From the NCBI RefSeq assembly GCF_000302535.1, contig NC_018708.1, positions 4,898,001-4,962,000 of the forward strand: a stretch of DNA of 64,000 nt, given 5' to 3'. Under the pieces are notes generated by a model. That model was not told where the DNA came from. It made no database searches and saw only the letters and a program-made list of their open reading frames with translations. This document shows positions 49,257 to 57,651 of the stretch, piece by piece (the stretch's first letter is position 1; every line of letters starts with the position of its first letter). The DNA comes from Acidovorax sp. KKS102. Its GTDB lineage: Bacteria; Pseudomonadota; Gammaproteobacteria; Burkholderiales; Burkholderiaceae_C. The translations under genes and the position numbers were made by a program.

Positions 49257-50312
49257 ATGTATCCCAAGAACGCCTGGTACGTAGCCTGCACGCCCGACGA
49301 GATCGCGGACAAGCCTCTGGGCCGCACCATCTGCGGCGAGAAGATCGTGTTCTACCGTCCCGCGCCCGATCAGGTCGCCGCGCTGGACGACTTCTGCCCC
49401 CACCGGGGCGCACCGCTGTCGCTGGGCACGGTGTGCGAAGGCCATCTGCAATGCGGCTACCACGGCCTGCGGGTGGAATGCACGGGCAAGTCGGTGTCCA
49501 TGCCCGGTCAGCGCGTCCAAGGGTTCCCCAAGGCGCGCAGCTTTCCGGTGGTGGAGCGCTACGGCTTCATCTGGGTGTGGCCCGGCGACGCCGACAAGGC
49601 CGACCCCGCCACCATCCACCACCTGCCCTGGGCCAACAACCCCGAATGGGCCTATGGCGGCGGGCTGTACCACATTGCCTGCGACTACCGCCTGATGATC
49701 GACAACCTGATGGACCTGACGCATGAGACCTATGTGCACTCCACCAGCATCGGCCAGAAGGAAATCGACGAAGTGCCCTGCAAGACCCGCGTGGAGGGCG
49801 ACGAGGTGATCACCAGCCGCTTCATGGAAGGCATCGAGGCCCCCCCGTTCTGGAAGATGGCGCTGCGCATGAACGGCCTGCCCGACGACCAGCTGGTGGA
49901 CCGCTGGCAGATCTGCCACTTCACGCCCCCCAGCCATGTGCTGATCGAGGTGGGCGTGGCGCTGGCTGGCCACGGCGGCTACAACGCCCCGGCCGACAAG
50001 AAGGCGTCGAGCATCGTGGTGGACTTCATCACACCCGAGACCGAAACGTCGATCCACTACTTCTGGGGCATGGCGCGCAACTTCAAACCGCAGGACCCGT
50101 CGCTCACCACCCAGATCCGCGACGGCCAGGGCAAGATCTTTGCCGAAGACCAGCAGATGCTGGAACTGCAGCAGGAGAACCTGCTGCGCTACCCTGACCG
50201 CAAGCTGCTCATGCTCAACATCGATGCGGGCGGCGTGCAGTCCCGCAAGATTCTGGACCGCTTGCTGGCCGCCGAGCGTGCACCGGCCGCTGCCCAGGCG
50301 GTGGCCGCATGA
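49257..50312 (+). CDS. vanA: Vanillate O-demethylase oxygenase subunit
   Basis: Rieske non-heme iron monooxygenase that demethylates vanillate to protocatechuate and formaldehyde. It has 351 residues. The Rieske ligands are Cys47/His49 (CPHRGAPLSLG) and Cys66/His69 (CGYHGL); the mononuclear iron site lies in DNLMDLTHETYVH. A GGAGAGAGA ribosome site precedes ATG 49257. It overlaps vanB by 4 bp. The product feeds directly into ligAB encoded in the same window. Confidence 0.94.
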   Translation: MYPKNAWYVACTPDEIADKPLGRTICGEKIVFYRPAPDQVAALDDFCPHRGAPLSLGTVCEGHLQCGYHGLRVECTGKSVSMPGQRVQGFPKARSFPVVERYGFIWVWPGDADKADPATIHHLPWANNPEWAYGGGLYHIACDYRLMIDNLMDLTHETYVHSTSIGQKEIDEVPCKTRVEGDEVITSRFMEGIEAPPFWKMALRMNGLPDDQLVDRWQICHFTPPSHVLIEVGVALAGHGGYNAPADKKASSIVVDFITPETETSIHYFWGMARNFKPQDPSLTTQIRDGQGKIFAEDQQMLELQQENLLRYPDRKLLMLNIDAGGVQSRKILDRLLAAERAPAAAQAVAA

Positions 50313-51274
50313 CCGCGCAGGAGACCCTGCAGGTCCGCGTCGTCAAAAAGCAGACCGAAGCCGAAGGCATCGCCAGCTATGAGCTGGCGCGGCTGGACGG
50401 CGCGGCGCTGCCTCCGTTCAGCGCGGGCTCGCACATCGATGTGCACCTGCCGGGCGGCTTGGTGCGCCAATACTCGCTGTGCAACGCCTCGCACGAGTCG
50501 CACCGCTACCGCATCGCCGTGTTGCGCGACCCGGCCTCGCGCGGCGGCTCGGTCGCAATGCACGACAGCGTGCACGAGGGCGATGTGATCACCATCAGCA
50601 CGCCGCGCAACCACTTTGCGCTGCACCCTGCACAGCGCACGCTGCTGCTGGCAGGCGGCATCGGCGTGACACCCCTGCTGTGCATGGCCGACCGGCTGGC
50701 GCGCACCGGTGCCGACTTTGCGCTGCACTACTGCACCCGCTCTGCCGAACGCACGGCGTTTGCCGCCGAAATTGCCGCATCGGCGATTGCGCCGCATGCC
50801 CACTTTCACTTCGATGCAGGCGCCCCTGAGCAGAAGCTGGACACCGCCGCCGTGCTGGCAGCCCCCAGCCCCGACAAGCGGCTGTATGTGTGCGGCCCGG
50901 CCGGCTTCATCGACCATGTGGTGACGACCGCCAGGGCCTTGGGCTGGGCGCAGGACCACATCCACCTGGAATACTTTGGCGCCCCGGCGCAGGACACCTC
51001 GGGCGACCAGGGCTTTGAGGTGCGCATTGCCAGCACGGGCAAGGTCTACCCCATTGCACCCGATGTGTCGGTGGTGGAGGCGCTGCGCAAGGAGGGCATC
51101 GACATCCTGACCTCGTGCGAGCAGGGCGTGTGTGGCACCTGCCTTACGCGCGTGCTGGAGGGCGAGGTGGACCACCGCGACATGTACCTGACCGATGAGG
51201 AAAAGGCCGCCAACGAGCAGTTCATGCCGTGCTGCTCGCGCGCGCGCAGCAAGCTGCTGGTGCTGGATCTGTAG
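50309..51274 (+). CDS. vanB: Vanillate O-demethylase reductase subunit
   Basis: Electron-transfer partner of VanA, 321 residues. The order is a flavin domain (FSAGSHIDVHLPGGLVRQYSL), an NAD domain (LLLAGGIGVTPLLCMADRL, YVCGPAGFIDHV) and a C-terminal plant-type 2Fe-2S ferredoxin with SCEQGVCGTC and a fourth Cys in MPCCSRA. The start overlaps the vanA stop (ATGA). The unit closes at a strong terminator at 51297-51333. Confidence 0.95.
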   Translation: MTAQETLQVRVVKKQTEAEGIASYELARLDGAALPPFSAGSHIDVHLPGGLVRQYSLCNASHESHRYRIAVLRDPASRGGSVAMHDSVHEGDVITISTPRNHFALHPAQRTLLLAGGIGVTPLLCMADRLARTGADFALHYCTRSAERTAFAAEIAASAIAPHAHFHFDAGAPEQKLDTAAVLAAPSPDKRLYVCGPAGFIDHVVTTARALGWAQDHIHLEYFGAPAQDTSGDQGFEVRIASTGKVYPIAPDVSVVEALRKEGIDILTSCEQGVCGTCLTRVLEGEVDHRDMYLTDEEKAANEQFMPCCSRARSKLLVLDL

Positions 51275-51296
51275 GCGCCAACAGCACCAGTCCAAC

Positions 51297-51333
51297 AAAA
51301 AGGCGCTGCAGGCTTTCGGCTGCAGCGCCTTTT
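51297..51333. terminator. Bidirectional terminator between vanB and the hpf-like gene
   Basis: An 11-bp perfect stem AGGCGCTGCAG/CTGCAGCGCCT with an 8-base loop, flanked by A and T runs on the two sides, so it can act for both convergent genes. Confidence 0.9.
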
Positions 51334-51342
51334 CATTCACTC

Positions 51343-51403
51343 CTGAATTGATAGCTACCAGCGCACATAAATCATGCGCTTGAAGCCAATTCGGCTTGAA
51401 TAA
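51343..51403. repeat. Family A repeat, copy 6
   Basis: GAATTGATAGCTACCAGCGC, then ATGCGCTTGAAGCC and TTCGGCTTGAATAA. Located between the vanB terminator and the hpf-like stop. Confidence 0.75.
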
Positions 51404-51408
51404 TCTGA

Positions 51409-51765
51409 CTATTCCTGTTCCGCAGCCGCTGCGCGGATGGTCTCGCGGCCATTGCGGTCTTTCACGCGGCCCAGGTCGGTATCGAGGGCGCGGGCCAGTT
51501 TGTCAGCCGCGCCGATGAAGGCGTTGGCCATCTTGTCGGCTTCATCGGTCACGGTCACAGGCTGGCGGCCCGTGACGCGTGCCTCGATGCGGCAGCGCTT
51601 GTCATTGGCGCCCGACTTGCCGGCATCCAGATCGGTCAGGAACACCTCCAGCCGTGTCACATGGTCCTGAAAGCGCGACAACCGGCTCTTGCACTCGTCC
51701 GTGATCCAGCGCGCCAGGGAATCGCCGCCGTGGATGTGGTCGTCGGTATTGACTTGTACTTGCAT
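51409..51765 (-). CDS. Ribosome hibernation promoting factor/sigma-54 modulation protein family
   Basis: Small cytosolic HPF/RaiA-like protein of 118 residues. The pattern is MQVQVNTDDHI, a helix (ARWITDECKSRLSRFQDHVTR), beta strands with CRIEARVTGRQPV and a second helix ending LGRVKDRN. Relatives bind the ribosome decoding centre in stationary phase. It is shorter at the C terminus than long HPF and lacks the dimerising tail. ATG 51765 is preferred over upstream starts because the family N terminus begins there. Confidence 0.82.
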   Translation of the reverse strand: MQVQVNTDDHIHGGDSLARWITDECKSRLSRFQDHVTRLEVFLTDLDAGKSGANDKRCRIEARVTGRQPVTVTDEADKMANAFIGAADKLARALDTDLGRVKDRNGRETIRAAAAEQE

Positions 51766-51802
51766 GGGGAGGGTCCTTCCTGATGAAGTTGCGAAGACCC
51801 CA

Positions 51803-51919
51803 TCATGGCACTGGCATCCATACCCCCGGTAAATACATGTCAAAGGATGTTGCTTCGAGACGCTGAGCGTCGGTCTGAAGCGCTACTGCGCGGCTCGTCG
51901 CCAGAGCTGGATTGGTCAT
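51803..51919 (-). CDS. Possible small protein upstream of the hpf-like gene
   Basis: A 38-codon frame (starts MTNPALATSRAVALQTDAQR) with a good GGAGAGA site five bases before the ATG. It lies 37 bp upstream of the hpf-like gene on the same strand and might be a leader or stress small protein. No family is recognised and no further support is visible. Confidence 0.3.
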   Translation of the reverse strand: MTNPALATSRAVALQTDAQRLEATSFDMYLPGVWMPVP

Positions 51920-52060
51920 AAAACTCTCTCCAAATAACAGGGCAGCAAGGCGCACTCCTACAACGTCCGGAGGACAGCGGTGATACAACCAAGAAACTCT
52001 CGTTCGCATACCGGGCCTCACACGCAGTGGCCGTTAGGTTTGACCATAAAGATGCTGCCG

Positions 52061-52936
52061 ATGACCAACACACCCCGCCTCAAGATTGGCCTGTCCGCCT
52101 GCTTTCAACACGCCGACCCTGCACGCCCGCTGTTCACGGGCAAGACGTTGCAATACGTCGAGCAGTCCATCGCCCACTGGCTGATGTCGGCCGGTGCCAT
52201 GGTGGTAATGGTGCCGTGCCCCACAGGCGAGACCGCGCGTGGCGACGTGACGCTGGACCACTACGCCGAATGGCTGGACGGCATCGTGATGCACGGTGGC
52301 GCCGACGTGTGGCCGGGCAACTATGGCGAGGAGCCCTTGCGCGAGGAGTGGGTGGGCGACCGTGTGCGCGACCTGTACGACCTGGCTGTGGTCAAAGCCT
52401 TTGCCCAGGTGGGCAAGCCCATCTTTGGCGTGTGCCGGGGCCTGCAGCTCATCAACGTGGCCTTTGGCGGCGCGCTGTACCAGGACATCGAGACCCAGCA
52501 CCCCGGCGCACAGCAGCACCGCAACGCCACCACCTACGACCAGCACTTCCACGACATCCAGATCCTGCCGGACTCGCACCTGGCCAAGCTGTACCCCAAC
52601 ATGCCACGCGCCCGGGTCAACAGCATCCACCACCAGGGCATCAAGCGGGTGGCGCCAGAATTTGTGGTCGAGGCACTGAGCGAACCCGATGGTGTGCCCG
52701 AAGCGATTCGCCTCAAGCCCGCGCCAGGGCGCGGCTACATCGCGGCCACACAATGGCACCCGGAGTTCCACAAGCAGGGCTCGGACACGCTGGACGACAC
52801 CGCCATCCTGAATGACTTTCTGGCGGCTTGCGAACAAGCCAAGGCCCACCCGCGACCTGCAGCGCGCCCCGCGCCCTCGCTGCGGGAACGGGCCGCGCGG
52901 CGGCTGCGTCAAGCACTGTCACGGGAGCGCAACTGA
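52061..52936 (+). CDS. Gamma-glutamyl-gamma-aminobutyrate hydrolase-like (class I glutamine amidotransferase, peptidase C26)
   Basis: Cytosolic hydrolase of 291 residues in the PuuD family, which cleaves gamma-glutamyl amides. The nucleophile elbow is GVCRGLQLINVAFGG and the catalytic His/Glu pair is TQWHPEFH. A basic Arg-rich tail follows the domain. No other putrescine genes are adjacent, so the substrate is uncertain. An ATG at 52052 is an alternative start. The last 18 bp overlap the convergent LysR gene. Confidence 0.85.
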   Translation: MTNTPRLKIGLSACFQHADPARPLFTGKTLQYVEQSIAHWLMSAGAMVVMVPCPTGETARGDVTLDHYAEWLDGIVMHGGADVWPGNYGEEPLREEWVGDRVRDLYDLAVVKAFAQVGKPIFGVCRGLQLINVAFGGALYQDIETQHPGAQQHRNATTYDQHFHDIQILPDSHLAKLYPNMPRARVNSIHHQGIKRVAPEFVVEALSEPDGVPEAIRLKPAPGRGYIAATQWHPEFHKQGSDTLDDTAILNDFLAACEQAKAHPRPAARPAPSLRERAARRLRQALSRERN

Positions 52937-53863
52937 CGCAGACGCCGGTGCGCCGGTGCCCGCAGGCAATACCGCCGCCAGCACGTCTTGCAGTTGTGCC
53001 CGCAACCAGCGGTGCGCCGCGTCCTGCTGGTAGCGCACATGCCAGATCAGGTACATGGGCAGGCTGGGGCAAGCCACTGGCACCGGCACATGCGCCAGCG
53101 CCGCCAATGCGGTGCGCCCCATCAGCGATGGAGCGGTGGTGAGCAGCGCAGTCCCCCGCACGAACGCGGGCAGGGCCGCAAAACCCGGCACACGCACCAC
53201 CATGCGACGGCGAATGCCGCGCGCCTCCAGCAGCTGGTCCAGCTCCAGCCCCCGGCGCGCCTCGTAGGCCACGGTGGCGTGGTCCGCGGCCAGGTACTCG
53301 GTCTCTGACAGCGGAGCACTGCGCACGGCGGGGTCGTAGAACACGCGGTATTGATCCTCCAACAAGCGCTTCTGCACGATGTCTGTGCCCTCCGGCGGGC
53401 GGGGGCTGATGACGAGCTGGCATGCGTCAGAGCGCAGCAGTTCGGCACTGGGGGCACCGCTGGGCACGATACGCAGCGTGACGCCTGGTGCGGCGCTGCG
53501 CAGGCGTGCCGCCAGCGCGGGCAGCAGCAGATCGCGCTGAAAATCGTTGGCCGCAATGGTCAGCTCGGTCTGCCAATGCAGCGGGTCAAACGCGACCCCT
53601 TGGGCAAACAGCTGCATCTGGTGCAGCATGTCGCGCGCAGGCTGGGCCAGGGCCTCGGCGCGGGCGGTGGGCACAATCCCGCGCCCGCGCTTCACAAACA
53701 GGGGGTCGCCGGTGATGGCGCGCAGCTTGTCGAGCAGATGACTCACGGCCGACTGGGTCACGCCCAGGCGCTCTGCCGCTGCCGTGATGCTGCCCGTCTC
53801 CAGCACCGCCAGCAGCAGTTTCAGCAGGTGCCCGTCCAGGCCCGTTCCATCGAATTTGCTCAT
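52919..53863 (-). CDS. LysR-family regulator of the second dioxygenase pair
   Basis: Transcription factor of 314 residues from ATG 53863; in-frame ATGs at 53890 and 53905 are alternatives, but the shorter form leaves room for a divergent promoter. The helix-turn-helix is ITAAAERLGVTQSAVSHLLDKLR, with an effector-binding domain after it (ELTIAANDFQRDLLLPALAARL). It diverges from the ligA-like gene, which it most likely controls in response to an aromatic substrate. Confidence 0.85.
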   Translation of the reverse strand: MSKFDGTGLDGHLLKLLLAVLETGSITAAAERLGVTQSAVSHLLDKLRAITGDPLFVKRGRGIVPTARAEALAQPARDMLHQMQLFAQGVAFDPLHWQTELTIAANDFQRDLLLPALAARLRSAAPGVTLRIVPSGAPSAELLRSDACQLVISPRPPEGTDIVQKRLLEDQYRVFYDPAVRSAPLSETEYLAADHATVAYEARRGLELDQLLEARGIRRRMVVRVPGFAALPAFVRGTALLTTAPSLMGRTALAALAHVPVPVACPSLPMYLIWHVRYQQDAAHRWLRAQLQDVLAAVLPAGTGAPASASVALP

Positions 53864-53948
53864 GCATTCGATGATGTTTTCAGGCTTCATCTTTGGCAAT
53901 GGCATCGCGACACTGCGGGCTGACTTACATCAAGCCCCGGAGACTTCC

Positions 53949-54296
53949 ATGCCTTCCCCACTGCCCCCGATCCCCGGCACCACGCCGTTCGATGGCGACC
54001 AGGCCCGCAAGGGCTATGCGCTGAACAAGATGTGCTTTTCATTCAACGACGAGGCCAATCGCAAGGCCTTTTTGGCCGACGAAGAGGCGTACATGAAGAA
54101 GTACCACCTGAACGAGCAGCAGGCTGCCGCCATCCGCGCCAAGAACGTGCTGCAACTGATTGCCGCAGGTGGCAACGCCTACTACCTGGCCAAGTTTGCT
54201 GGCATCTTCAAGTTGGACATGCAGGACATCGGCGCACAGCAGACGGGCATGACCAAAGACGAATTCAAGGCCATGTTGGTGGCCGCTGGCAAGTAA
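53949..54296 (+). CDS. Second LigA-type extradiol dioxygenase alpha subunit
   Basis: Small subunit of a class III extradiol dioxygenase, 115 residues. The core matches LigA (IPGTTPFDGDQARKGYALNK, then LIAAGGNAYYLAKFAGIF), but the C-terminal extension present in the first copy is missing. It lies 12 bp before a LigB-type gene, with GGAG upstream of ATG 53949. The aromatic substrate could be protocatechuate, gallate or a methylgallate. Confidence 0.88.
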   Translation: MPSPLPPIPGTTPFDGDQARKGYALNKMCFSFNDEANRKAFLADEEAYMKKYHLNEQQAAAIRAKNVLQLIAAGGNAYYLAKFAGIFKLDMQDIGAQQTGMTKDEFKAMLVAAGK

Positions 54297-54308
54297 GGAG
54301 ACAAACCC

Positions 54309-55154
54309 ATGGCACAACTCATCGGCGGCCTAGGCACCTCGCACATCCCCGCTATCGGCAACGCCATCCACAAGGGCCTGCAGAACGAGCCTTACTGGAA
54401 GCCCTTCTTCGACGGCTTTCCGCCCATTCGCCAGTGGCTGGGCGAGAAGAAGCCGGACGTGGTGGTGATGTTCTACAACGACCACGGCCTGAACTTCTTC
54501 CTCGACAAGATGCCCACCTTTGCCGTGGGCGCTGCGGCTGAATACAACAACGCGGACGAGGGCTGGGGCATCCCCACGCTGCCGCCCTTCCCAGGCGAGG
54601 TGGACCTGTCGTGGCACCTCATCAACACACTGATAGAGCAGGAGTTTGACGTGACCACCTGCCAGGAGATGCTGGTGGACCACGCCTGCACGCTGCCGCT
54701 CAAGCTCTTCTGGCCCGAGAGAGATTGCCCGGTGACGGTGGTGCCGGTGTGCATCAACACCGTGCAGTTCCCGCTGCCGTCGGCCAAGCGCTGCTACGCG
54801 CTGGGCAAGGCGGTTGGGCAGGCCATCCAAAGCTGGGACAGCGACAAGAAGGTGGCAGTGATTGCCTCCGGCGGCCTCAGCCACCAGCTTGACGGCGAGC
54901 GCGCAGGCTTCATCAACAAGGCATTTGACCTGCAGTTCATCGAAAGCCTGACCACCAACCCCGAATGGGCCACGCAGTTCAGCGTGCACGAGCTGGTGGA
55001 AAAGACCGGCACCCAAGGCGTGGAGCTGCTGATGTGGCTGGCGATGCGCGGGGCGCTGTCCACGGCCAGCGCGGGGGTGCGTCGGGTGCACAGCAACTAC
55101 CACATCCCGATTTCGAACACGGCAACGGCGGTGATGGCGCTGGAAGCTGTATAG
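54309..55154 (+). CDS. Second LigB-type extradiol dioxygenase beta subunit
   Basis: Catalytic subunit of 281 residues, with the same metal positions as the first copy: His12 (TSHIPAIG), His59 (YNDHGLNFF), base His in GGLSHQLDG and the Glu of GVELLMWL. It differs across the substrate loops (EYNNADEGWGIPTLPPF against [17 protein letters not shown]), so a different aromatic acid is plausible. AAGGAG precedes the ATG. It is followed by repeats with no further pathway gene, so its product must be handled by ligC/I/J/K or elsewhere. Confidence 0.9.
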   Translation: MAQLIGGLGTSHIPAIGNAIHKGLQNEPYWKPFFDGFPPIRQWLGEKKPDVVVMFYNDHGLNFFLDKMPTFAVGAAAEYNNADEGWGIPTLPPFPGEVDLSWHLINTLIEQEFDVTTCQEMLVDHACTLPLKLFWPERDCPVTVVPVCINTVQFPLPSAKRCYALGKAVGQAIQSWDSDKKVAVIASGGLSHQLDGERAGFINKAFDLQFIESLTTNPEWATQFSVHELVEKTGTQGVELLMWLAMRGALSTASAGVRRVHSNYHIPISNTATAVMALEAV

Positions 55155-55156
55155 GC

Positions 55157-55275
55157 ACATCCCCCTGAGCGGCTGCGCCGCTTCCCCCTTCTCTCGCTCC
55201 GCTGCGCGGTGCGGGCAGGGGGACGACGCCCTCGCTGCGGGGCGGCCCTTGCTCGGCGTCCCCCGCCCAGCACCC
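55157..55275. repeat. GC-rich dispersed repeat, family B, copy 6
   Basis: CCCCTGAGCGGCTGCGCCGC, then TTCTCTCGCTCCGCTGCGCG and GCTGCGGGGCGGCCCTTGCT, directly after the LigB-like stop. It shares its second half with the copy at 41126. Confidence 0.75.
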
Positions 55276-55322
55276 AGCGCGCTCCACCGCATGGGCGCAT
55301 TCACAAGATGCGGTCAATAGTG

Positions 55323-55376
55323 ATAATTCAGCCGCTAGCGCTCATCCAACAAGCGCAAGCAGCTATCAATTCAGGA
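55323..55376. repeat. Family A repeat, copy 7
   Basis: CAGCCGCTAGCGCTCATCCA and AAGCGCAAGCAGCTATCAAT form the two arms of the palindrome-like element, 67 bp before the radical-SAM gene. Confidence 0.7.
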
Positions 55377-55442
55377 GCGATGAGTGCTCCTGAATTTTCC
55401 CCAGGCTGGCGTCAGGCATTCAAGATACTGTAAATTCATACA

Positions 55443-56726
55443 GTGAATTTACAGTCCAAACTCGCCATCCTGGCCGATGCGGCCAAGTACGACGCCTCGT
55501 GTGCATCGAGCGGCGCTGCGCCGCGCAACTCGGTGGGCGGGCGCGGCATGGGCTCCACCGAGGGCATGGGCATCTGCCACAGCTATGCGCCGGACGGGCG
55601 GTGCATTTCGCTGCTGAAAATTCTGCTCACCAACTTCTGCCAGTACGACTGCCTGTACTGCGTGAACCGCGTGACCAGCAACGTGCCCCGTGCGCGCTTC
55701 ACGGTCGATGAGGTGGTGCAGCTCACGCTGGACTTTTACCGCCGCAACTGCATCGAGGGGCTGTTCCTGTCCAGCGGCATCATCCAGAGCCCCGACTACA
55801 CCATGGAGCAGGTGGTGGAGGTGGCCCGCGTGCTGCGCGAGGAGCACGACTTTCGTGGCTACATCCACCTCAAGACCATCCCCGACGCATCGCCCGAGCT
55901 GATGCAGCGCGCCGGGCGCTATGCCGACCGCCTGTCCATCAACATCGAGCTGCCCACGGCCGAGAGCCTCACGGCCCTGGCACCGGAGAAAAACAGTGCC
56001 GCCATCGACCGTTCCATGGCCCGCATGGCCTTGCACATTGGCGAATCGCGCGCGGCCCGCAAGGAGCAAGCCGCGCAGGCCATCGTGTCGATGCCGCAAT
56101 CGCGCACCACGCGCCGGGCCAGCGCGCCGCTGTTTGCGCCCGGCGGGCAAAGCACGCAGATGATTGTGGGGGCGGATGCCACGGACGACCGCACCATCCT
56201 GGCCACCAGCGCGCGGCTGTACGGTGTGCACCGGCTGCGGCGGGTGTACTACTCGGCCTTCAGCCCCATCCCCGATGCCGCGCGCGCCCTGCCGCTGGCC
56301 GCGCCGCCCACGGTGCGTGAGCACCGGCTGTACCAGGCCGACTGGCTGATGCGCTTTTACGGCTTCACCCACGACGAGATCGTGCCGCCCAGCCAAGGCA
56401 ACCAGGTCGGCATGCTGGCGCTGGACATGGACCCCAAGCTGGCCTGGGCGCTGGCGCACCGCGAGCGTTTTCCGGTCAACCTCAACACCGCCCCGCGCGA
56501 ACTGCTGCTGCGCGTGCCCGGCTTTGGCGTGCAGACGGTGGACCGCCTGCTGGCCGCCCGCCGCGTGCGCCGCCTGCGGCATGCGGACCTGGCGCGGCTG
56601 CATGTGCCGCTCAAGAAAGTGCTGCCGTTTGTGGAGGCGGCCGACTACCGCCCCGGCCGTGCTTTGGAGGCTGCTGATTTGGCTGCGCAACTGGCACCTC
56701 CACCCCTGCAACGCAGCTTGTTCTGA
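55443..56726 (+). CDS. Radical SAM protein of the UDG-linked DNA modification/repair family
   Basis: A 427-residue protein of the family described as rSAM linked to UDG (TIGR03916 type). The radical-SAM cluster site is CX3CX2C at Cys66, Cys70 and Cys73 (TNFCQYDCLYC). The N-terminal motif GGRGMGSTEGMGICHSY precedes it. At the C terminus a helix-hairpin-helix (NTAPRELLLRVPGFGVQTV) suggests DNA binding. The substrate is unknown. It starts GTG at 55443 with a four-base gap to the next gene, its usual partner. Confidence 0.88.
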   Translation: MNLQSKLAILADAAKYDASCASSGAAPRNSVGGRGMGSTEGMGICHSYAPDGRCISLLKILLTNFCQYDCLYCVNRVTSNVPRARFTVDEVVQLTLDFYRRNCIEGLFLSSGIIQSPDYTMEQVVEVARVLREEHDFRGYIHLKTIPDASPELMQRAGRYADRLSINIELPTAESLTALAPEKNSAAIDRSMARMALHIGESRAARKEQAAQAIVSMPQSRTTRRASAPLFAPGGQSTQMIVGADATDDRTILATSARLYGVHRLRRVYYSAFSPIPDAARALPLAAPPTVREHRLYQADWLMRFYGFTHDEIVPPSQGNQVGMLALDMDPKLAWALAHRERFPVNLNTAPRELLLRVPGFGVQTVDRLLAARRVRRLRHADLARLHVPLKKVLPFVEAADYRPGRALEAADLAAQLAPPPLQRSLF

Positions 56727-56730
56727 CACC

Positions 56731-57651
56731 ATGCAGCGCCACACCATCACGCTGGAGCACCCCACCGACTGGCCCGGGTTTCGCACCGCCGCACGCGCCC
56801 TGGTGCAAGCCCAGGTGCCACCGCAGACCGTGGACTGGCGCTGCCAGGCCGATGCCGCTGAAGACCTGTTTGCGCCAGAGCCCCACGGCCACAACGCCCT
56901 GCCACCGCCAGCCCCCGATGCGCCCACGCTGCGCGTCCCCCCCGACTTTGTGCACCTGTGCGAGCAGCTCATCCTGCACCGCGACCCCGCCCGCCTTGCG
57001 CTGATGTACCGCCTGCTGTGGCGCATGGCCCAGGGCGGCGCGGAGGCCGAAGCCGCGCGGCACGACCCGCTGGACGCGGACCGCATGTTGGCCCACCACA
57101 TGGTCCGCGCCGTGCGGCGCGACATGCACAAGATGCACGCCTTTGTGCGCTTTCGGCCCGTGGTGGAACCCGATGGGCAGACCCTGCACATGGCCTGGTT
57201 CGAGCCCGACCACTACATCACCGAGGCCAATGCGGGCTTCTTCATCCGCCGCTTCACGCAGATGCGCTGGGCCATCCTCACGCCCGACGCCAGCGTGCGC
57301 TGGGACGGCCAGCAACTGCACACTGGCCCCGGCGCGCAGCGCAGCGACGCGCCGCTGCCCGACGCGGGCGAGGCGCTGTGGCTCACTTACTACCGCCACA
57401 TCTTCAACCCCGCGCGGCTCAAGCTAGCCATGATGAAAAAGGAAATGCCCACACGCTACTGGCACAACCTGCCCGAGGCCGCGCTCATCACCGAGCTGGC
57501 GCAGACCGCGCACGAGCGCAGCGCAAAGATGGTGGAGGCCGAGGCCACCGTGCCGCGCAGGCGCATCGCAGCATCACCGCCGCGCTCGCAGCCGGCCGCA
57601 GGGACGGGCTCCACTCACCCCAGCGCCGCCTCGCGCATCACCCGGAACTGA
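56731..57651 (+). CDS. DUF4130-type DNA-metabolism protein, C-terminal UDG domain missing
   Basis: Partner of the upstream radical-SAM protein, 306 residues. The DUF4130 (TIGR03915-type) domain runs to about residue 250: LMYRLLWRMAQGG, DRMLAHHMVRAVRRDMHKMH, HYITEANAGFFIRRF, then YWHNLPEAALITEL. In many proteobacteria this domain is fused to a UdgX-like uracil-DNA glycosylase; here the frame ends in a low-complexity tail soon after SAKMVEAEATVPRR, where that domain would begin. The 3' end overlaps the convergent PNPOx-like gene by 37 bp, which suggests a deletion junction. Confidence 0.8.
   Translation: MQRHTITLEHPTDWPGFRTAARALVQAQVPPQTVDWRCQADAAEDLFAPEPHGHNALPPPAPDAPTLRVPPDFVHLCEQLILHRDPARLALMYRLLWRMAQGGAEAEAARHDPLDADRMLAHHMVRAVRRDMHKMHAFVRFRPVVEPDGQTLHMAWFEPDHYITEANAGFFIRRFTQMRWAILTPDASVRWDGQQLHTGPGAQRSDAPLPDAGEALWLTYYRHIFNPARLKLAMMKKEMPTRYWHNLPEAALITELAQTAHERSAKMVEAEATVPRRRIAASPPRSQPAAGTGSTHPSAASRITRN

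Noticed and set aside
54309-55154. Possible loss of an iron-ligand Glu in the second LigB (SEG to TQG)
   Set aside because: The Glu in the GxELxMW motif, the more likely ligand by comparison with other class III dioxygenases, is conserved in both copies.
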